Of a stretch of DNA of 64,000 nt, positions 38,618 through 51,024 are shown in pieces. Every line of letters begins with the position of its first letter. Position 1 is the stretch's first letter. A program made the translations under genes and the position numbers. Source of the DNA: Thuidium tamariscinum (Eukaryota > Streptophyta > Bryopsida > Hypnales > Thuidiaceae); the NCBI GenBank assembly GCA_947034885.2, contig OX344756.2, positions 15,186,098 through 15,250,097 of the forward strand, in the 5' to 3' direction. The notes beneath the pieces were generated by a model that saw only the letters and a list, made by a program, of their open reading frames with translations, searched no databases and was not told where the DNA came from.

Positions 38618-39955
38618 ACTCCAGGGACTCACAGTACGTTTGAAACTCCAAAAACTTGGATTTTAATCACACTTATGGTTGGCAGTTGACGCCACACCTT
38701 TGTTTTTTAAACTAAAATCCAACATTTGGGAGTCACAAAATATTTCACCATCTTCTACACGTCCTAAACTCCATAGCCACATCTCTCCACAAAAAACTTG
38801 CAAAACATACTAAGCAAGAATGAAAGAGAAGGAGATGTAGTTAGGAAGATTAATGTGACGAAATCCAACACGTGAAGCAAATTACAATAAACAATTGATT
38901 TTCTTTTGGAATAATACTATAGAAATAGATTTTTATTCTTGGGGTTTGACCCTTGGGAATAAAAAACTAGTTTCTTTAGGAATAACACTATTACTAATAT
39001 TCTCATTCTTTAAGAATGTTCCACATTCTTTGGTAGTTAGTCATTAAATAGATTCTTAGAAGGTTTGGATTTTGTTGGTTTTGTTTTATTAGGCCTAATA
39101 AGCCAAAAGGGAAACAAACAAATTGACAACCAATTTCTTTACAAATTAATGCAAATTCAAAATTAATTAGATATTGAAAAGATTTGATGATAGTTTTGAA
39201 TTAAAATATTTTAATAAGACAAAAGGGAAAGGACAAATTGACAACTAATTTCTTTAAGGAATTAACGCAATTTCAAAATGAATTAGATTTGAAAAGATTT
39301 GACAATAATTTTCAATTTAAAATAATTAAATTCAACTTGAATGAATTTGAATTTTGAATATTAATTTAGAACCAAAAGAAAAGCTAAAACAACAAACTAA
39401 CCACCCAACTTCCATTGATTTCTTTAGAATAGATTATTTGCTCAAAACCTAATAGATAGACTAAATTTAATTGCAGTATTTTCTAATTACCGGAGACTTA
39501 GGAATTAAAAGAATTACGCAATTGAATTAGTACTACATAACCTTTAGTTTCCTCTTAATTAAGGTGGATTTAATTAACCAACAACGTGAAAATTACTATG
39601 GATTAGATGGGGAGCCGGGATGATTTCGATGGCAAGGTCGTAGGAGAGTATTTACACATGATGATGTTTGACGACGGAACTATGGAGATTTACACAGAAG
39701 AGGTAAACCACTCTCATTTGATTTTCATTATTATGGTTTTACTATTGAGCTTCTTTTTACCAAATGTTTGGAATTAGAACTAAGCACAATTTCAATTAAC
39801 AAAGTAGAATAGGATAGAGTAGATTAGTGAACTTTGACCATAACATTATATTAAAAACACTCAAAACGTGACTAAAAGAGTTCATTGCTTGGAAGGCTTT
39901 CTTTTAATACCCAATTAGAAAGAAAGCTCAATTGGACATAGGACCCGTGTGATAA
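38618..39955. other. AT-rich DNA with a 116-bp tandem duplication
   Basis: No gene was recognised. Segments 39098-39213 and 39214-39328 are diverged copies of one sequence, starting ATAAG.CAAAAGGGAAA and sharing AATTGACAAC.AATTTCTTTA. Confidence 0.6.
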
Positions 39956-39959
39956 ACTT

Positions 39960-42900
39960 TTAGCTCTAGGGTGGAGTTAGGAGCGCTCACACTAATCAGC
40001 CTTGATTTTTGAAAATCCAGGGCCAATGGTAGCATAAAATACGGACTACTAAAAGGCTTATGTGCTTATCTCCTCTAGCACCACCAATCTCACACTCACA
40101 TGGTACAAAAATTTCTACAATGTCTCCATGTTGCTACAACTTGATTCCAAATTGTAGAACCTCTATGTACTTGGCATTTTGACTACGTGAAATAATCCAT
40201 ACTAGGGCCCCATTGCCCCTTTTGATAAGGTTGGAAGTAGCTGAGCTTGTATCTTAGTAAGATGTGCAAATTTGAGGACCCAAGTTCACATGTTTTTGTC
40301 ATCCACTTGACCATCAGTGCTGCCATTGCGTCCTTTGGGTTTACTACTTTGATTCCTCCTTCTTATTTCATTTGGCAGCACTGTATCCATGCCACTTTGG
40401 TGCGCGCTCAGTGCATGGATTCAGACCAAAGATAGTTACGGGTGGTTGCTGTGACTTCCCTCACTCTTGTCTTCGTTCCCCCCAAAATTGACACAAAGCA
40501 CACGATTGAGGCAAGTAAGACAGTGTTCACGATGGTACCTCTACCTATCAAATTAATGGTAGTTGTACACCAATATTGTAGTTTCTTGTTGGTCCTAATT
40601 TGGAGGAATTCATCTACTAATTGGGTTGAAAGTCCCATTCTAAATAGTGCTCCTAAGATTTTACTAACTTCTTGACCTTCCACCCATTTGATGTCAAGGA
40701 GCTGCGTCTACGGTGGCCAACCTATTGAGTTCCCATCTCTAAAGTACCCACATGACTTCGACCAATTTAAGATTAGCCCCATTTCCCTGTAGAAAAGGTC
40801 CAAATTTTTTATCGTAGCCCTAATTGACCTTTCTTCCCCTAGAAGGGTGAATGACGTATCATCCACGAATTGCGCAATTACTTGCTGGCGGCACCCCCCA
40901 AGAAGACTGATTTCTTTAACTACGCCATTTGCTACACTTGCTTTGACCATTGCATTCAAAGCTTCCGCTACTATGAGGAAGAGATAAGGCGCTAAAGGGC
41001 ATCCTTGCCTCACTCTTCTTTATATTTTAAACAATGGGGATGTTGAGTCATTTACCTATACTGTGGCTTCTACATCTAAAAACAGCAACCTTGTCATTAA
41101 GATGAAGCCTTGAGGAAGTCCAATGCCTCCATCGCTCTGAATAAAAACGCCTAGACAACTATATCGTATGCCTTAGAAAAATCAAACTTTAAAAAGATCA
41201 ATGGTTGCTTTGATCAATCTACCTACTCCATGGTTTCATGAATCGGTAATATATTATCAAAGATGAAGCGCATTGGTAGAAAAGCAACTTGGTCAAAATT
41301 GATGATCTCCATAAAAATGAATTATAGCTGCATCTACAGAACTTTGGCAAGCAGCTTATAGGCTACATTCATTAGTATAATTAGCCACCAGTTGTTCAAT
41401 TTGCCCCTATCATCTCCTTTATGGATCAAAGTTACCAGTCCTTTTGTTGTACCTAGAGGGAGTCTTTGTTTTTCCACAGATTGCGATATCATGTCTGAAT
41501 AGTCTTTTTTAATGACATCCTAGTGATACTTGAAGAATTCAGTGACTATGCCATCAGATTCCGGAGCCTTTTCATTGCCCCTTCTTGTAAAGCCAAATCC
41601 AGCTTTGCTCAGTCTATCGATTTATTGAGGTTTGTCTTCATCGTTTTTGAAAACTGGTCTCCAAGCTACCTATGTCCAAAATCGCCGCTACACCCTGTGC
41701 TATACTATGTTCTGGCTTGGTGTAGAGCTTACAAAAGAAGGTTGTACAGGTGGCTTTGATTTTGTTTTGTTTTATCTAAACCCGGCCATCTTTGTCTTCC
41801 AACACCATAATGTTCAAGGCGTCGATGTGGGCTTTCGTAGCCTTAAAGAACTCCTTTGTGCAGCCGTCCCCCTCTTTCATCCATTTCACCTTGCTTCTCA
41901 CTCGTTGCCCCTTTGTTGCATGCTCCTTGAAGAATTTGAGTTGTTTCCCGATTTCCCCCAACTTTTTGTGTAGTATCAAGTTGTGAGGATTACTCTGTAG
42001 GTCAGCTTGAATCCCTTCGAGATTTTCTCTTAGGGACACTTCCTTTGCCTTCCTCTCTTTGGCTCTCTTGCGGTAGTAGCCTTTGTAAAACTTCGTGGCC
42101 CGTCTCAATTTTCCCTTAAAGCTTAGTCTTGGATTTGCGGACCAGATTTCAACCACTTTTGCTTTTACCTTGACGTCTTTGAAGAGAAAGCAATTCATTT
42201 TGTACAAAGGCCTTTTTGCCTCTACTTGTGCCAATTGGATTGAATATAGCACTAGAAGGTGATTCGAGTGGTAATAGTCTCCCTTAATCTAATAATCCTT
42301 TATTGGTGCTACGCCAACCCCCACTTGCATGAAAGAGTAGTACTTATCCATTCTTGCTAAAGAGCATAGACTATTTTTTCTTCTATTGTCCCATCTAAAC
42401 CTCATGTTATTTCTAGGTGGGAATTGGTCCTCCACTTTGAGTACATTTTTTAGGAGAGAAAAGATTCTACTTTCTCCCGTTGAAACTATCTTGTTGTTCA
42501 AATTAGATTTGTCGTCCACTCTGTCTACAAAGTTTCAGTCCCCCCACGTCATCCATTTGCAGTTGCGCAAGAGGGAGGCTAGCAACTTCTTCCATAGCTC
42601 ACACCTTATCCTTACTCAGGTAGAGGCATACACATTAAAGATGGCCACATCCCCATTCGGGAAGCCTTTTAGTTGCACCCACTAGGCTTATCTGCATTGA
42701 TATACTGTGATCTAACTCCGAGACAAGATGGGCAATTTGGGGGCCTAGCCACATTCCCACACCGCCTTTGTATGCTCCTGCATCACCGCGGGCATGTCCA
42801 AATCCAACTATTGCTTCTTCGCCTACGAACTTAACTTGTGGCCAAAAGGAGCAGCCAACTATTATCAATTTCTACCTCTTCATGTGATGTTCTTGCAAGC

Positions 42901-45700
42901 AAAATATGTCAGTGCCCTCAATAGGGGCCTATACTAGTTTCTCACCACATCCAGCTTTAAGGGATCGTTAATTCCCTGCACATTTTGAAAGATAGTTGTA
43001 ACAATCATAACTAAGGTTGGAAGGGGTTGACAGATGGGAACAACTCTACATTTTGGAGGCCCGCTCCTCCCGTCCCTCTTCTTGGGGTTTCACACCTCTG
43101 ATTCAACATTGTTGATCTTTATTGCTTACCCATTTCGGTGGCATTGTTGAGTCTTTTCGCCCTCTAGCTTGAGGTTAACCCTTTGGACTACAGCGTCATC
43201 TCTACTTTTCCATTTTGTCTTCTAAACCACACCAAGAATTTTGCTTCTAGGTGAGTTGGGATGCTTATTGATATGGGGGTCCGAGGGACATGTATTTCTT
43301 CCATTATGAGGTCGTTTGTGACTAAAACGGGCTGGAAGCTTGGGAGATAGGCTTGCGAAGCCTCACCCCCACTTGTTGTATGTACTATTGAGACCGAGGT
43401 CAGGGCCACCGTCTTCAGGTTTAGATTCCTTGACTCTATTTGGCACGGGATTCCTGTTGTTGTAGCCTCTCCCTCATCCAATCTCCCCCTCTTTATTTTG
43501 CGTATGGAATCTTTGTCTGTTTACCTCCATTGCTGCTTTGGGTCTAGTGGCTCTGTCATATTTAGCTGAGTAACTTCAGTTCTAGAAATGTCTCTTCTTG
43601 AATTTGTTGGAGTCACCCTCCTTATCATGTGGGGCCACTTGATATGTACCTTTTAGGCTTCATTTATCTCTTGATTTTCTACTTGCTCCTTTGATTGAAA
43701 TGATCCCCTCAAGGCACTCATTCTGTCAATTGTCTTTACTTCTTAGGTCTCCTACAATGGTCTTAGATGGAGTCCCATTCTGGAACCTCCCTGATTGGGG
43801 GCTCTTTTTTGCTTAAGTCACCTCCTTACTTGTGCCCTTGTTTGTAATAGGGTGATTCTCTTGTACTTGTTGTTTTGTCACCACTACTTGCTGTGTAATG
43901 ACAACTACGATTTGCTTGTAATCGTTCATTTGCTCTACCAGGCCTACCCCTCTTTGGTCGTATCTTGGATCTGTGCGCCCTAATCTTTAGGTGGCAACAA
44001 CTAAATTTGGGGAGACTTGCTGAGAAGTTCCAAGGGAGCCTATCTTGTGCGCTTTCTTTTTCCTTCCTGCCACTTGCAAGTCTCTTATACCACCTCCAAT
44101 TGAGTTCTTAGAGGTACTCTGTTCATGGTTACTTAATTTGCTTATATCTTTGAACAGTTCCCCCTTCTTTCTTCCTTGCACACCTTCACTCACCAAAATT
44201 GTCGAGGTTTAATATCCTTCTGCTAATGGTGGGGGCAGTAGTAGGCTGTTTGTACTCTCATTGGAAGTTGTCTTCTACTCCCCTACCTCCACCTCCTTTG
44301 ATATTGTATCTCCTTGGGTTGTATCTTTTGTATCTTGGTCTCCCGACTTCTCGAATCTTGGGCAGTTTTTGATTAGGTGTGTAGTAGCGTAGTAAAGTGA
44401 ATATCAAATTGATAAGTTGCAATAGTCTACCTCGATAGTACTTCTCTTTTCCGTACTTTCTTTCATAATGTCCACCTATATATTCCAATCCTAAGCCACT
44501 TGCAGTGCAACACAGAAACGTTGGTCAATTAAAGATGTGTTCCGCTTATCGCTACCTAGCAGCTTTTTAAGCCCTCTTGCAATTTCTTTTACTACCTCCA
44601 TAAATTCCCCTAGCACCTCCTTTAATATGACCCACATGGGTACTTTGAGTCATGTAGAATGGCTTACGTTAAAACCTGTGGCCCAGATTTGCAGAATGCA
44701 CATGCTTTACCGCAATCTGTTGGGTGTTAGCATTAGTAGCTTCTGTATTGCAATGGATTGCCTTATTAGTACTTGGAAAAAACCTTTTCCTAGATCCCGC
44801 CCTAATCCCACCTACTCACCTACTTCTTTTTGTAAACATGTAATCCATTGAGCTAAGATGGCAGAAGACTGTCTACGTCCAACAAATTATACTACCACCG
44901 TATATTTCCATAATCTCTCTATCTCTTATCTCACCGTTTTTTGGTTAACCTTGACCTCCAACATCGTAGTGCGAATCAAAAAACTTGTCGAGCTGCGGAC
45001 GAGGCCGTTAGAAAGTTGTTTCCCCTTGGCGGCTATAGTTGGATGGAACGTTGCTACGCCCTATGTTCGTGATAGCCACAACCAACTCTAGTTCTACTTC
45101 ATCTCCTTTATGCACCACACTTCTTGTTTTGTTGTCACTAGAAATGTTTGCCTCTATTGGGGCATGCTCGAATTTCTCCCGTAACATCTCTACATATGAT
45201 GCTCGCTTTATTGCCCCCGCCATTTGACAAACCCGATTATGCTTCGAGACCCTAATTTTAACCTAAATTTATTCAAGTCGCCCTAACATGTTTTTCCCCC
45301 ACTCAAATAAGCGCCTCAACCTAAACATAGGCATATCAACAAAAATGACAGCCAGATGCCACCATGTAGATCTAAAGTTGAGCAATTTTAGTTCGCAGCT
45401 GTAGTGAATCAAATTCTACTCCCAGAAAGTCCCTTCAATGTTGGAATTTCGTGACACTGCACGCTATGCTCGCCATCGCTGCCCCACCCACCAGAAGTTG
45501 CGGTTGCTTTGTTTTGTACTTCAATTGAGGTAGCTCACAATGCAATCTTCCTTCTTTCTATGGTACAAAAGCCTTTTTGAATAACTCGTTAGACTTTGAG
45601 AGGGTTGGACTTTGGCTTCCCTACCAGTGCAAGACTTGAAGATCTTCTCAGTTTGATCCAACTACAAGTGGCATGGCCTAGTATGTGCTCGATCAATCAT
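39960..45700 (-). pseudogene. Degenerate LINE retrotransposon (ORF1, APE endonuclease, reverse transcriptase)
   Basis: Read 5' to 3' on the minus strand, the element shows an ORF1-like start at 45223 (MAGAIKRASYVEMLREKFEH), a CCHC-knuckle-like remnant (HLIKNCP) near 44380-44400, and an endonuclease beginning near 43005. The endonuclease has QEHHMKRQ, GGVGMWLGP, MTWGD and RMDKYYSF; the usual SDH near its end reads SNH. The reverse transcriptase shows FLKFDFSKAYD (motif A, about 41180), RQGCPLAPYLF (motif B, about 41000), QFVDDTSF (motif C, about 40865) and GLILNWSKS (motif D). Post-RT sequence continues to about 39960. Numerous stops and frameshifts break every domain; the longest surviving frames are 77 to 158 codons. 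The 5' leader probably extends to about 45.5-45.7 kb. The C-terminal zinc-binding region is absent here but present at 33.5-35.0 kb. Confidence 0.85.
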
Positions 45701-45978
45701 TGCTCATACGTATTGATCAAGAGACCAAGGACCCAAGCTTAGGTAGTCTTCACATCATTTTTGCAATTTTAACACCTTCATGATCAAACATTATAATCTT
45801 TCAATTCATAAGTGATATAGTTGTATTTTCTTTTCCTATGATCTCTAACGTATCTAGTTTGAATTTGCATAATTACATTTTAAATAATTTGATGAAGATC
45901 ATTAGAAAGTTGAATTTTTATTCACTTTAGAACAAATTTCTAGAAGCTCAATAAAGACCTTGGGCATTTAGGGGTTAA

Positions 45979-46925
45979 TTCCTAAAGGACCAAACTGCAT
46001 TTTTTGGCAACATAACAAATTTGGGCAGCTCACTACGAATGGAGTTTTGTTTGTTTTTTCTTTGAAAATTTCACACAAGGTGTGCCTGAGAAGTAGCTTT
46101 AAGGCCCAACAATTTTCATAACTTTTGAATACATGGTTAAAAAGTAATGGCATGATATGTCACTTTCTTTGCTCGGCGGGCAGTCCAGGCTAAAGAAAAC
46201 CTTCTTTAAAAATGATTTTTTTAAGATTTAAAAAAAAAATTGGTTTATTAGATTTTTATCTAAGTGAAAGCTTTGAATCTTTTCATTTCGATCAATGAGT
46301 CAAAAGTTATAAGGAGTCTTAGTTTGGGGTAGCTTGTGGCTAGTTATAGAATCTCAACACTACAAAAAAAAGGTTTGAAATCCTTTATTTAATGCAATTT
46401 TTAATATATTTGGAAAAAAATAAAATCAGTAGGTATGTATTTTTTATTACAACATTTTAACCATTGGGATTGGCATTTTTCAATTCGATAAATTTATTGT
46501 TTATAATTTTGTAGTTTAGCTCATTTTCAACTTCTTTCTATTCACTATTTTTTTCCTACATGTTATACAATTCCAAATGATTTGAAATTTTTCGAGCATG
46601 TAGACAAGTTGCCTTGAAGAATGAATTCAAAGGGGTACAACCAATTTGAACTTTTTTTTCTTACAAATGTGACCCTGTGAAGTGAAATTGCCCAAATTTT
46701 CGCAGTGGCAAAAAAAGGCTTTTTGTAGCTTCAAACACTAAAATCTTGCAATCTACATAGTAGAAAATTCTCAAATTTTTTCCTCATCCTTTCAAAGAAT
46801 CTTACTACAAGACCTTACAGTTATATGTGTCAAAAAACAATTTTTTTTCTAAGTTTTGATACATGTATTAGAAATGGCAGTTTTAGAGCGATTTCAGTGA
46901 AAACATAATCATAGTCCTTTAGGGG
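45979..46925 (-). mobile_element. TTAA-family element, copy A
   Basis: The element is flanked by TTAA (45975-45978 and 46926-46929). Its right end, inverted, is CCCCTAAAGGACTATG and its left end is TTCCTAAAGGACCAAAC. The 947-bp interior matches copies B, C and D through shared blocks such as CAAAAGTTATAAGG, CATTGGGATTGGCATTT and TACAATTCCAAATGATTTG. There is no transposase frame. It is opposite in orientation to copies C and D. Confidence 0.8.
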
Positions 46926-46991
46926 TTAAAAGTACAAAGAAAAGCTCCCTATTTTATACCGTCTCTAGAGTGTAAACTACATTTCTCCATG

Positions 46992-48035
46992 TTAATTGGG
47001 GGGCTCTAATTGCAGTTTTGAATTTAGAAAAAATTATTTGCAAAAAATACAAAAACTCCTGCGTTTTCCCCCGAGGTAAATCCACCTTCGTGCTGGGTCC
47101 ACCTTCGTTGGTACGGAGTAGAATTTGACGGCCAGCGTCGTAACCCACGTTACCATCCATTTAAAAATTCAAAAAAAATTTAAAACAAGTGTGTTGAAGA
47201 ACACACTCCCATCCAGTTTGCTTTCCCCAAGGCCGGGGGAAGAAAGCTGATCAACAAATCGCCACCAGCAAGCCAGGGAGCGGCCCCCAAGGCAGATTCG
47301 AACACACGGCATCAATGTGGGAACGATCCCAACACGGAAATGGAGCCCCGGCTCCCTCCTTCATTGATCGCAGGCCCAACGGGCCCAAGTCCCCAATTTG
47401 GACCCGTGGCCTTGGGATTCACAGCTGACCCGGGCCCAACGTCCCCTGAACCATCTGGGGACTCAAAATGTTTTTCTGGTGTCCTACCAGACCACCTGTG
47501 GCTCACAGTCCGGGAAGAAATTTTAGCTTAACTGGCTAAAATCTTACATTTTCTTGCACCAATCGGTTGCTTGGAGAACACTCTCAGCTAAGCCTTAAGA
47601 AAATAGAAAATATTCTTTTTTTCTCCTCTAAAATGATCCGATTTTTTCCTAAAATTTTGAACTTCATTCGGAAATTCTGGATTTTAATTGGCTAACTTGT
47701 AACTAAATGCGAGTACTCCCCATTCATTGCTGTGGCTAGTGGTCGTATTTTTGTGCACCGTTAAATCCTATCATTGAAGGTGGGCCCGAAAGCTGGATTT
47801 ACCACAAGGAAAAATGCCAATTTTTTTAATGTTTTGCATATTTTATTTTTCGTATTTTTTATTTTTTTTCAAATTCAGAATTCAGAATTAGAATCAGAGA
47901 CCCCTAATTAGCTAAGGAACCCTCAAGCATATAAAAAAATCTAACACAAATATAAACCTCAAACCCTTGTCAATCCCTAGTAAAATGAGATTTATCCTAC
48001 TGGGCCCACCTTTGATGGTAGGATTTAACGTTCTG
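46992..48035. repeat. Long inverted repeat with GC-rich interior
   Basis: Segment 46992-47135 (TTAATTGGGGGGCTC to GAATTTGACGG) is the inverse of 47757-47913. Both contain GGTAAATCCA.CTT, GGGYCCACCTTC and TTTGACGG/TTTAACGG-type blocks. A partial third copy of the GGGCCCACCTTTGATGG block lies at about 48001-48035 in the orientation of the left arm. The interior (about 47170-47530) is GC-rich without homology. It could be a fold-back transposon or two oppositely inserted copies of one repeat. Confidence 0.55.
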
Positions 48036-48095
48036 CTGTATTTTTGCCTTGGCAATGAAATCCCATTTCATTTGTAAGAAAGAAAAAGGTTAAAA
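48036..48095 (+). repeat. LINE-like 3' tail
   Basis: GGCAATGAAATCCCATTTCATTTG followed by A-rich DNA matches the 3' end of the LINE fragment at 33.49-33.54 kb, here on the plus strand. It is probably the relic of a severely 5'-truncated insertion. Confidence 0.5.
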
Positions 48096-48114
48096 TTGTT
48101 TTTAGCATACTTAA

Positions 48115-48253
48115 AGGGTGTTTCACACTATAACCGTCCGAGTCAAGAGGCCGTCAATTCGACCAATTAGATTTTAGAAATCATAATTTCCACCAATCAG
48201 ATTTGAGAAAACTACGGCCTCTCAACTTGGATGGCCACAATGTGAAACGCCCT
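48115..48253. mobile_element. Palindromic MITE, AGGGYGTTTCACA ends
   Basis: A 139-bp element whose ends, AGGGTGTTTCACACTATAAC and (inverted) AGGGCGTTTCACATTGTGGC, pair over about 43 bp. Perfect TAA trinucleotides flank it (48112-48114 and 48254-48256), consistent with PIF/Harbinger-type insertion. It is non-coding. A larger relative with AGGGCCACTTTACACC ends lies at 59205-59535. Confidence 0.85.
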
Positions 48254-48481
48254 TAACTTTTAAATGCCGAGCCAATGACCATAGAAATCATGAATTTGGA
48301 TACAATGGGAATCATTGGTTCACAAAAAATTCAAATTGATTGTTGGAAGTCAAAGCATTGTAGAAGGTCTTTCCTTTTTACCCCTAATTCTGAAGATGAA
48401 TAGTTGCATTTTTGACCTACATAGAGAGATTTTTTCTTGTTCATTGATTAGAAAATGACCATCGTGTCATTTATAAGTTAA

Positions 48482-49403
48482 CCCCTAAAGGCCCAAAGTC
48501 CCCTCGGGGGACACTTGGGATTTCGGGCAGGCTCGTGTGACCTGAAATTTTGACATAATTTTTTGAAACTTTTTTTGAAGATAGAAAATCACATCAGCTT
48601 TCTAAAAATATAATTTTTTTTTCAATCGGTGCCCGGGAGCAGAAGTTTTGCCATCTTAAGTCAAAAAAGCAGTTCAGCGGGCAGAAAAAAAAAACACAAA
48701 AAAATGAATTTTTTTTTTTCAATTTTTTTTCTGAAAGATTATGTTTTTGTCTACATTTGAAGCTTTGATTCATCCTATTTGGACTAATAATGAAAAAGTT
48801 ATGGACAATCTTGTTTTTCAGGCAATTTAAGCATCTTCTTCAAAAAAAAACTTATAGAATTCATTTTTGAATGCAATTTTCAATTTTTTTCAATGTTTTT
48901 TTTTTTGAAAAGGTTAAGTTTGTTTTCAAGAACAATCCCACCGTTGGGATTATGATTTTTTAATTCCATCTAAAGGCTATTAACAATTTAGTATTTTGTT
49001 CAACTTTGGACCTACTTCTACTTAACAATTTTTTTATATGTGAAAATCAAGTTTTGACATTCTGAAATTTTTTTCCGCAACTCTCAACTCAAATGTTCAA
49101 GATTAAAAAATTTAACCTTATGGTGTGTAGTGCAAAAAAAATCCACAAATGGCCATCAAAGTCACCTGAAATTGCAGGCCGCAGTTGAAAAAAACTTTCT
49201 TTTTCAACTTCAAATGCTAATATCTTCCAATCCGTACGGTCAAACTTCATGAAATTTTTACCACATGATTTGAGACAAGTGAATTACAAGATCCTACGGT
49301 TAGATTCTAAGAAAAAAGTTTTTTTAGGTTTCTTGAGTGATTGCAGCAGAAATGGCAGTTTTCAGTGGTTTCAGAGCCAGAAAATGCCTTGGGAACTTAG
49401 GGG
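48482..49403 (-). mobile_element. TTAA-family element, copy B
   Basis: Flanked exactly by TTAA (48478-48481 and 49404-49407), with ends CCCCTAAAGGCCCAAAG and (inverted) CCCCTAAGTTCCCAAGG. The 922-bp interior is diverged but collinear with copy A, sharing for example GAAGCTTTGATTCATC and CCGTTGGGATTATG. It carries no open reading frame of useful length. Confidence 0.8.
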
Positions 49404-49682
49404 TTAAGCTAGCTTAGGCCAAGGATTAATTTGGATTAATGATATTTGAATATTTGGAAGGTCACAAAGTGAATGAAAAATAATTTAAAAATATATATAT
49501 GATTAGTAAATAAAAGCGTTTGCTTCTTTAGTTCATAGTATTATAACTATTCAACATAGGGGAGCTTTTTTGCTCCCATGAAAGATGGAGCCTCAAGGTT
49601 GTAACTTCTCAACTAGCTAGCCTATAATTCTATCTAATTTTCTAGTCAATAAATGACACTAAAATTAGAACTTCCCAATTAA

Positions 49683-51021
49683 GAGTATCTCCAACAATAC
49701 TAGGTATATAGAGAGCACCACATGATGTGGAGTATGTTTTGATTAACCTCTAAATGATTTTGACTATATTTTGACCTAAATGGCTCCAAAATTGTCATTT
49801 TTAATGCATTTACCAAAACTTAGGAACAAAATTATTATAGTACACTTGCTTGAAAAGATGTAGAAAGAATTTCAAAATTTTCCATAGGGTTTGAATTGAC
49901 AAAAATTAGTGTTTTGACCTTGCAAAAAAATGAGTAGCTACACTTCACAAGGTCACATTTGTATGAAAAGAAGTTCAAATTGGTGGTTACTCTTTGGATC
50001 CATTCTTAAAGGCAAGTTGATTGCATGCTAAGAAAATTTAAAATCATTTGGAATTGTACAACATGCATATAGGGAAAAAATGGTAAGTAGAAAAAAGTAG
50101 AAAATGAGCCAAAATACTAAATTGTAAACAATTTAATTATGGAATTGAAATTGCCAATCCCAATGGTTAAAATATTGTAAAAAACAATCTACACCTACTG
50201 CTTTTAATTTCTTTTAAATATTAAGAATTGAATTACATAAAAGATTTCAATCTTTTTTCTTGTATAGAAATTTTATAACTAGTATCAAACTACTTTAAAC
50301 TAAAACTCCCCGTAACTTTTGACTCATTGATAAAATGAAATGATTCAAAGCTTTCCACTTGGATACGAATCAAATAAATCAATTTCAAATTTTTATTTTA
50401 AAAAATAATAATTTTAAATCAATTTTTTTTGGCTACCTAGATTGCCCGCTAAGCAATGAAAACTTCATATCTTACAATAACTTTATAACTATGTTGTCAA
50501 AAGTGATGAAATTTTTTGGCCCTTGAAGCTACTCCTTGGGCACATATTGTGTAAAAATTTCAAGGAAAAAAACTCCATTCATAATCAATTGCCTAAAATT
50601 GCCATGTTGTCAAAGAACGTGGTTTTGGCATTTAAAGGTTAATTCATGGGCCGCAACAAAATTCTAGGCCCCTACCAATTGCTCCAATCTATGCAACGGA
50701 ACTTGCTCCTCAAGCGCAACAAACCCTATCTTCAAGCACATAATTAAAAATTGCATTACAAATTTCCATTTTTCTCTTGTATACATTTGATATCTATTCT
50801 ACACCATCGGAATCAATATCCAAATATTATCCTCTCATTAGTAGTACTGTACAAGGTCAATCATGGGGGATATTGTAACTTCTTATGTGGCAATACATTT
50901 TGTAGAAAGCTAGCTTTGAAAAACACTTCTAATTGCAATTGCTAGGTAAAAGCCAAGCTTCTAATTGTGCCATACCTTTTGTTAGGGCACTATAGTACAA
51001 TAAGCTCAAGTGGAGATGCTC
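49683..51021. mobile_element. PIF/Harbinger-type MITE, copy 3, interrupted by TTAA element C
   Basis: The left end is GAGTATCTCCAAC and the right end, inverted, is GAGCATCTCCACTTG, with perfect TAA duplications (49680-49682 and 51022-51024). The TTAA-family copy C (49747-50638) is inserted 64 bases inside the left end, so the original element was about 443 bp, close to its relatives at 13152 and 21747. It is non-coding. Confidence 0.85.
49747..50638 (+). mobile_element. TTAA-family element, copy C (nested)
   Basis: Flanked by TTAA (49743-49746 and 50639-50642), with ends CCTCTAAATGATTTTGAC and (inverted) CCTTTAAATGCCAAAACC. It spans 892 bp without a useful reading frame. It gives the uninterrupted version of copy D, including the TTTGGAATTGTACAACATG segment where D carries the mariner-like insert. 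Being inside the GAGCATCC MITE, it inserted later than that MITE. Confidence 0.82.
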
Positions 51022-51024
51022 TAA

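Noticed and set aside
47280..47320. tRNA-like CAGATTCGAACAC sequence
   Set aside because: It resembles the inverse of a tRNA T-loop, but no acceptor stem, D-arm or anticodon arm could be built around it.
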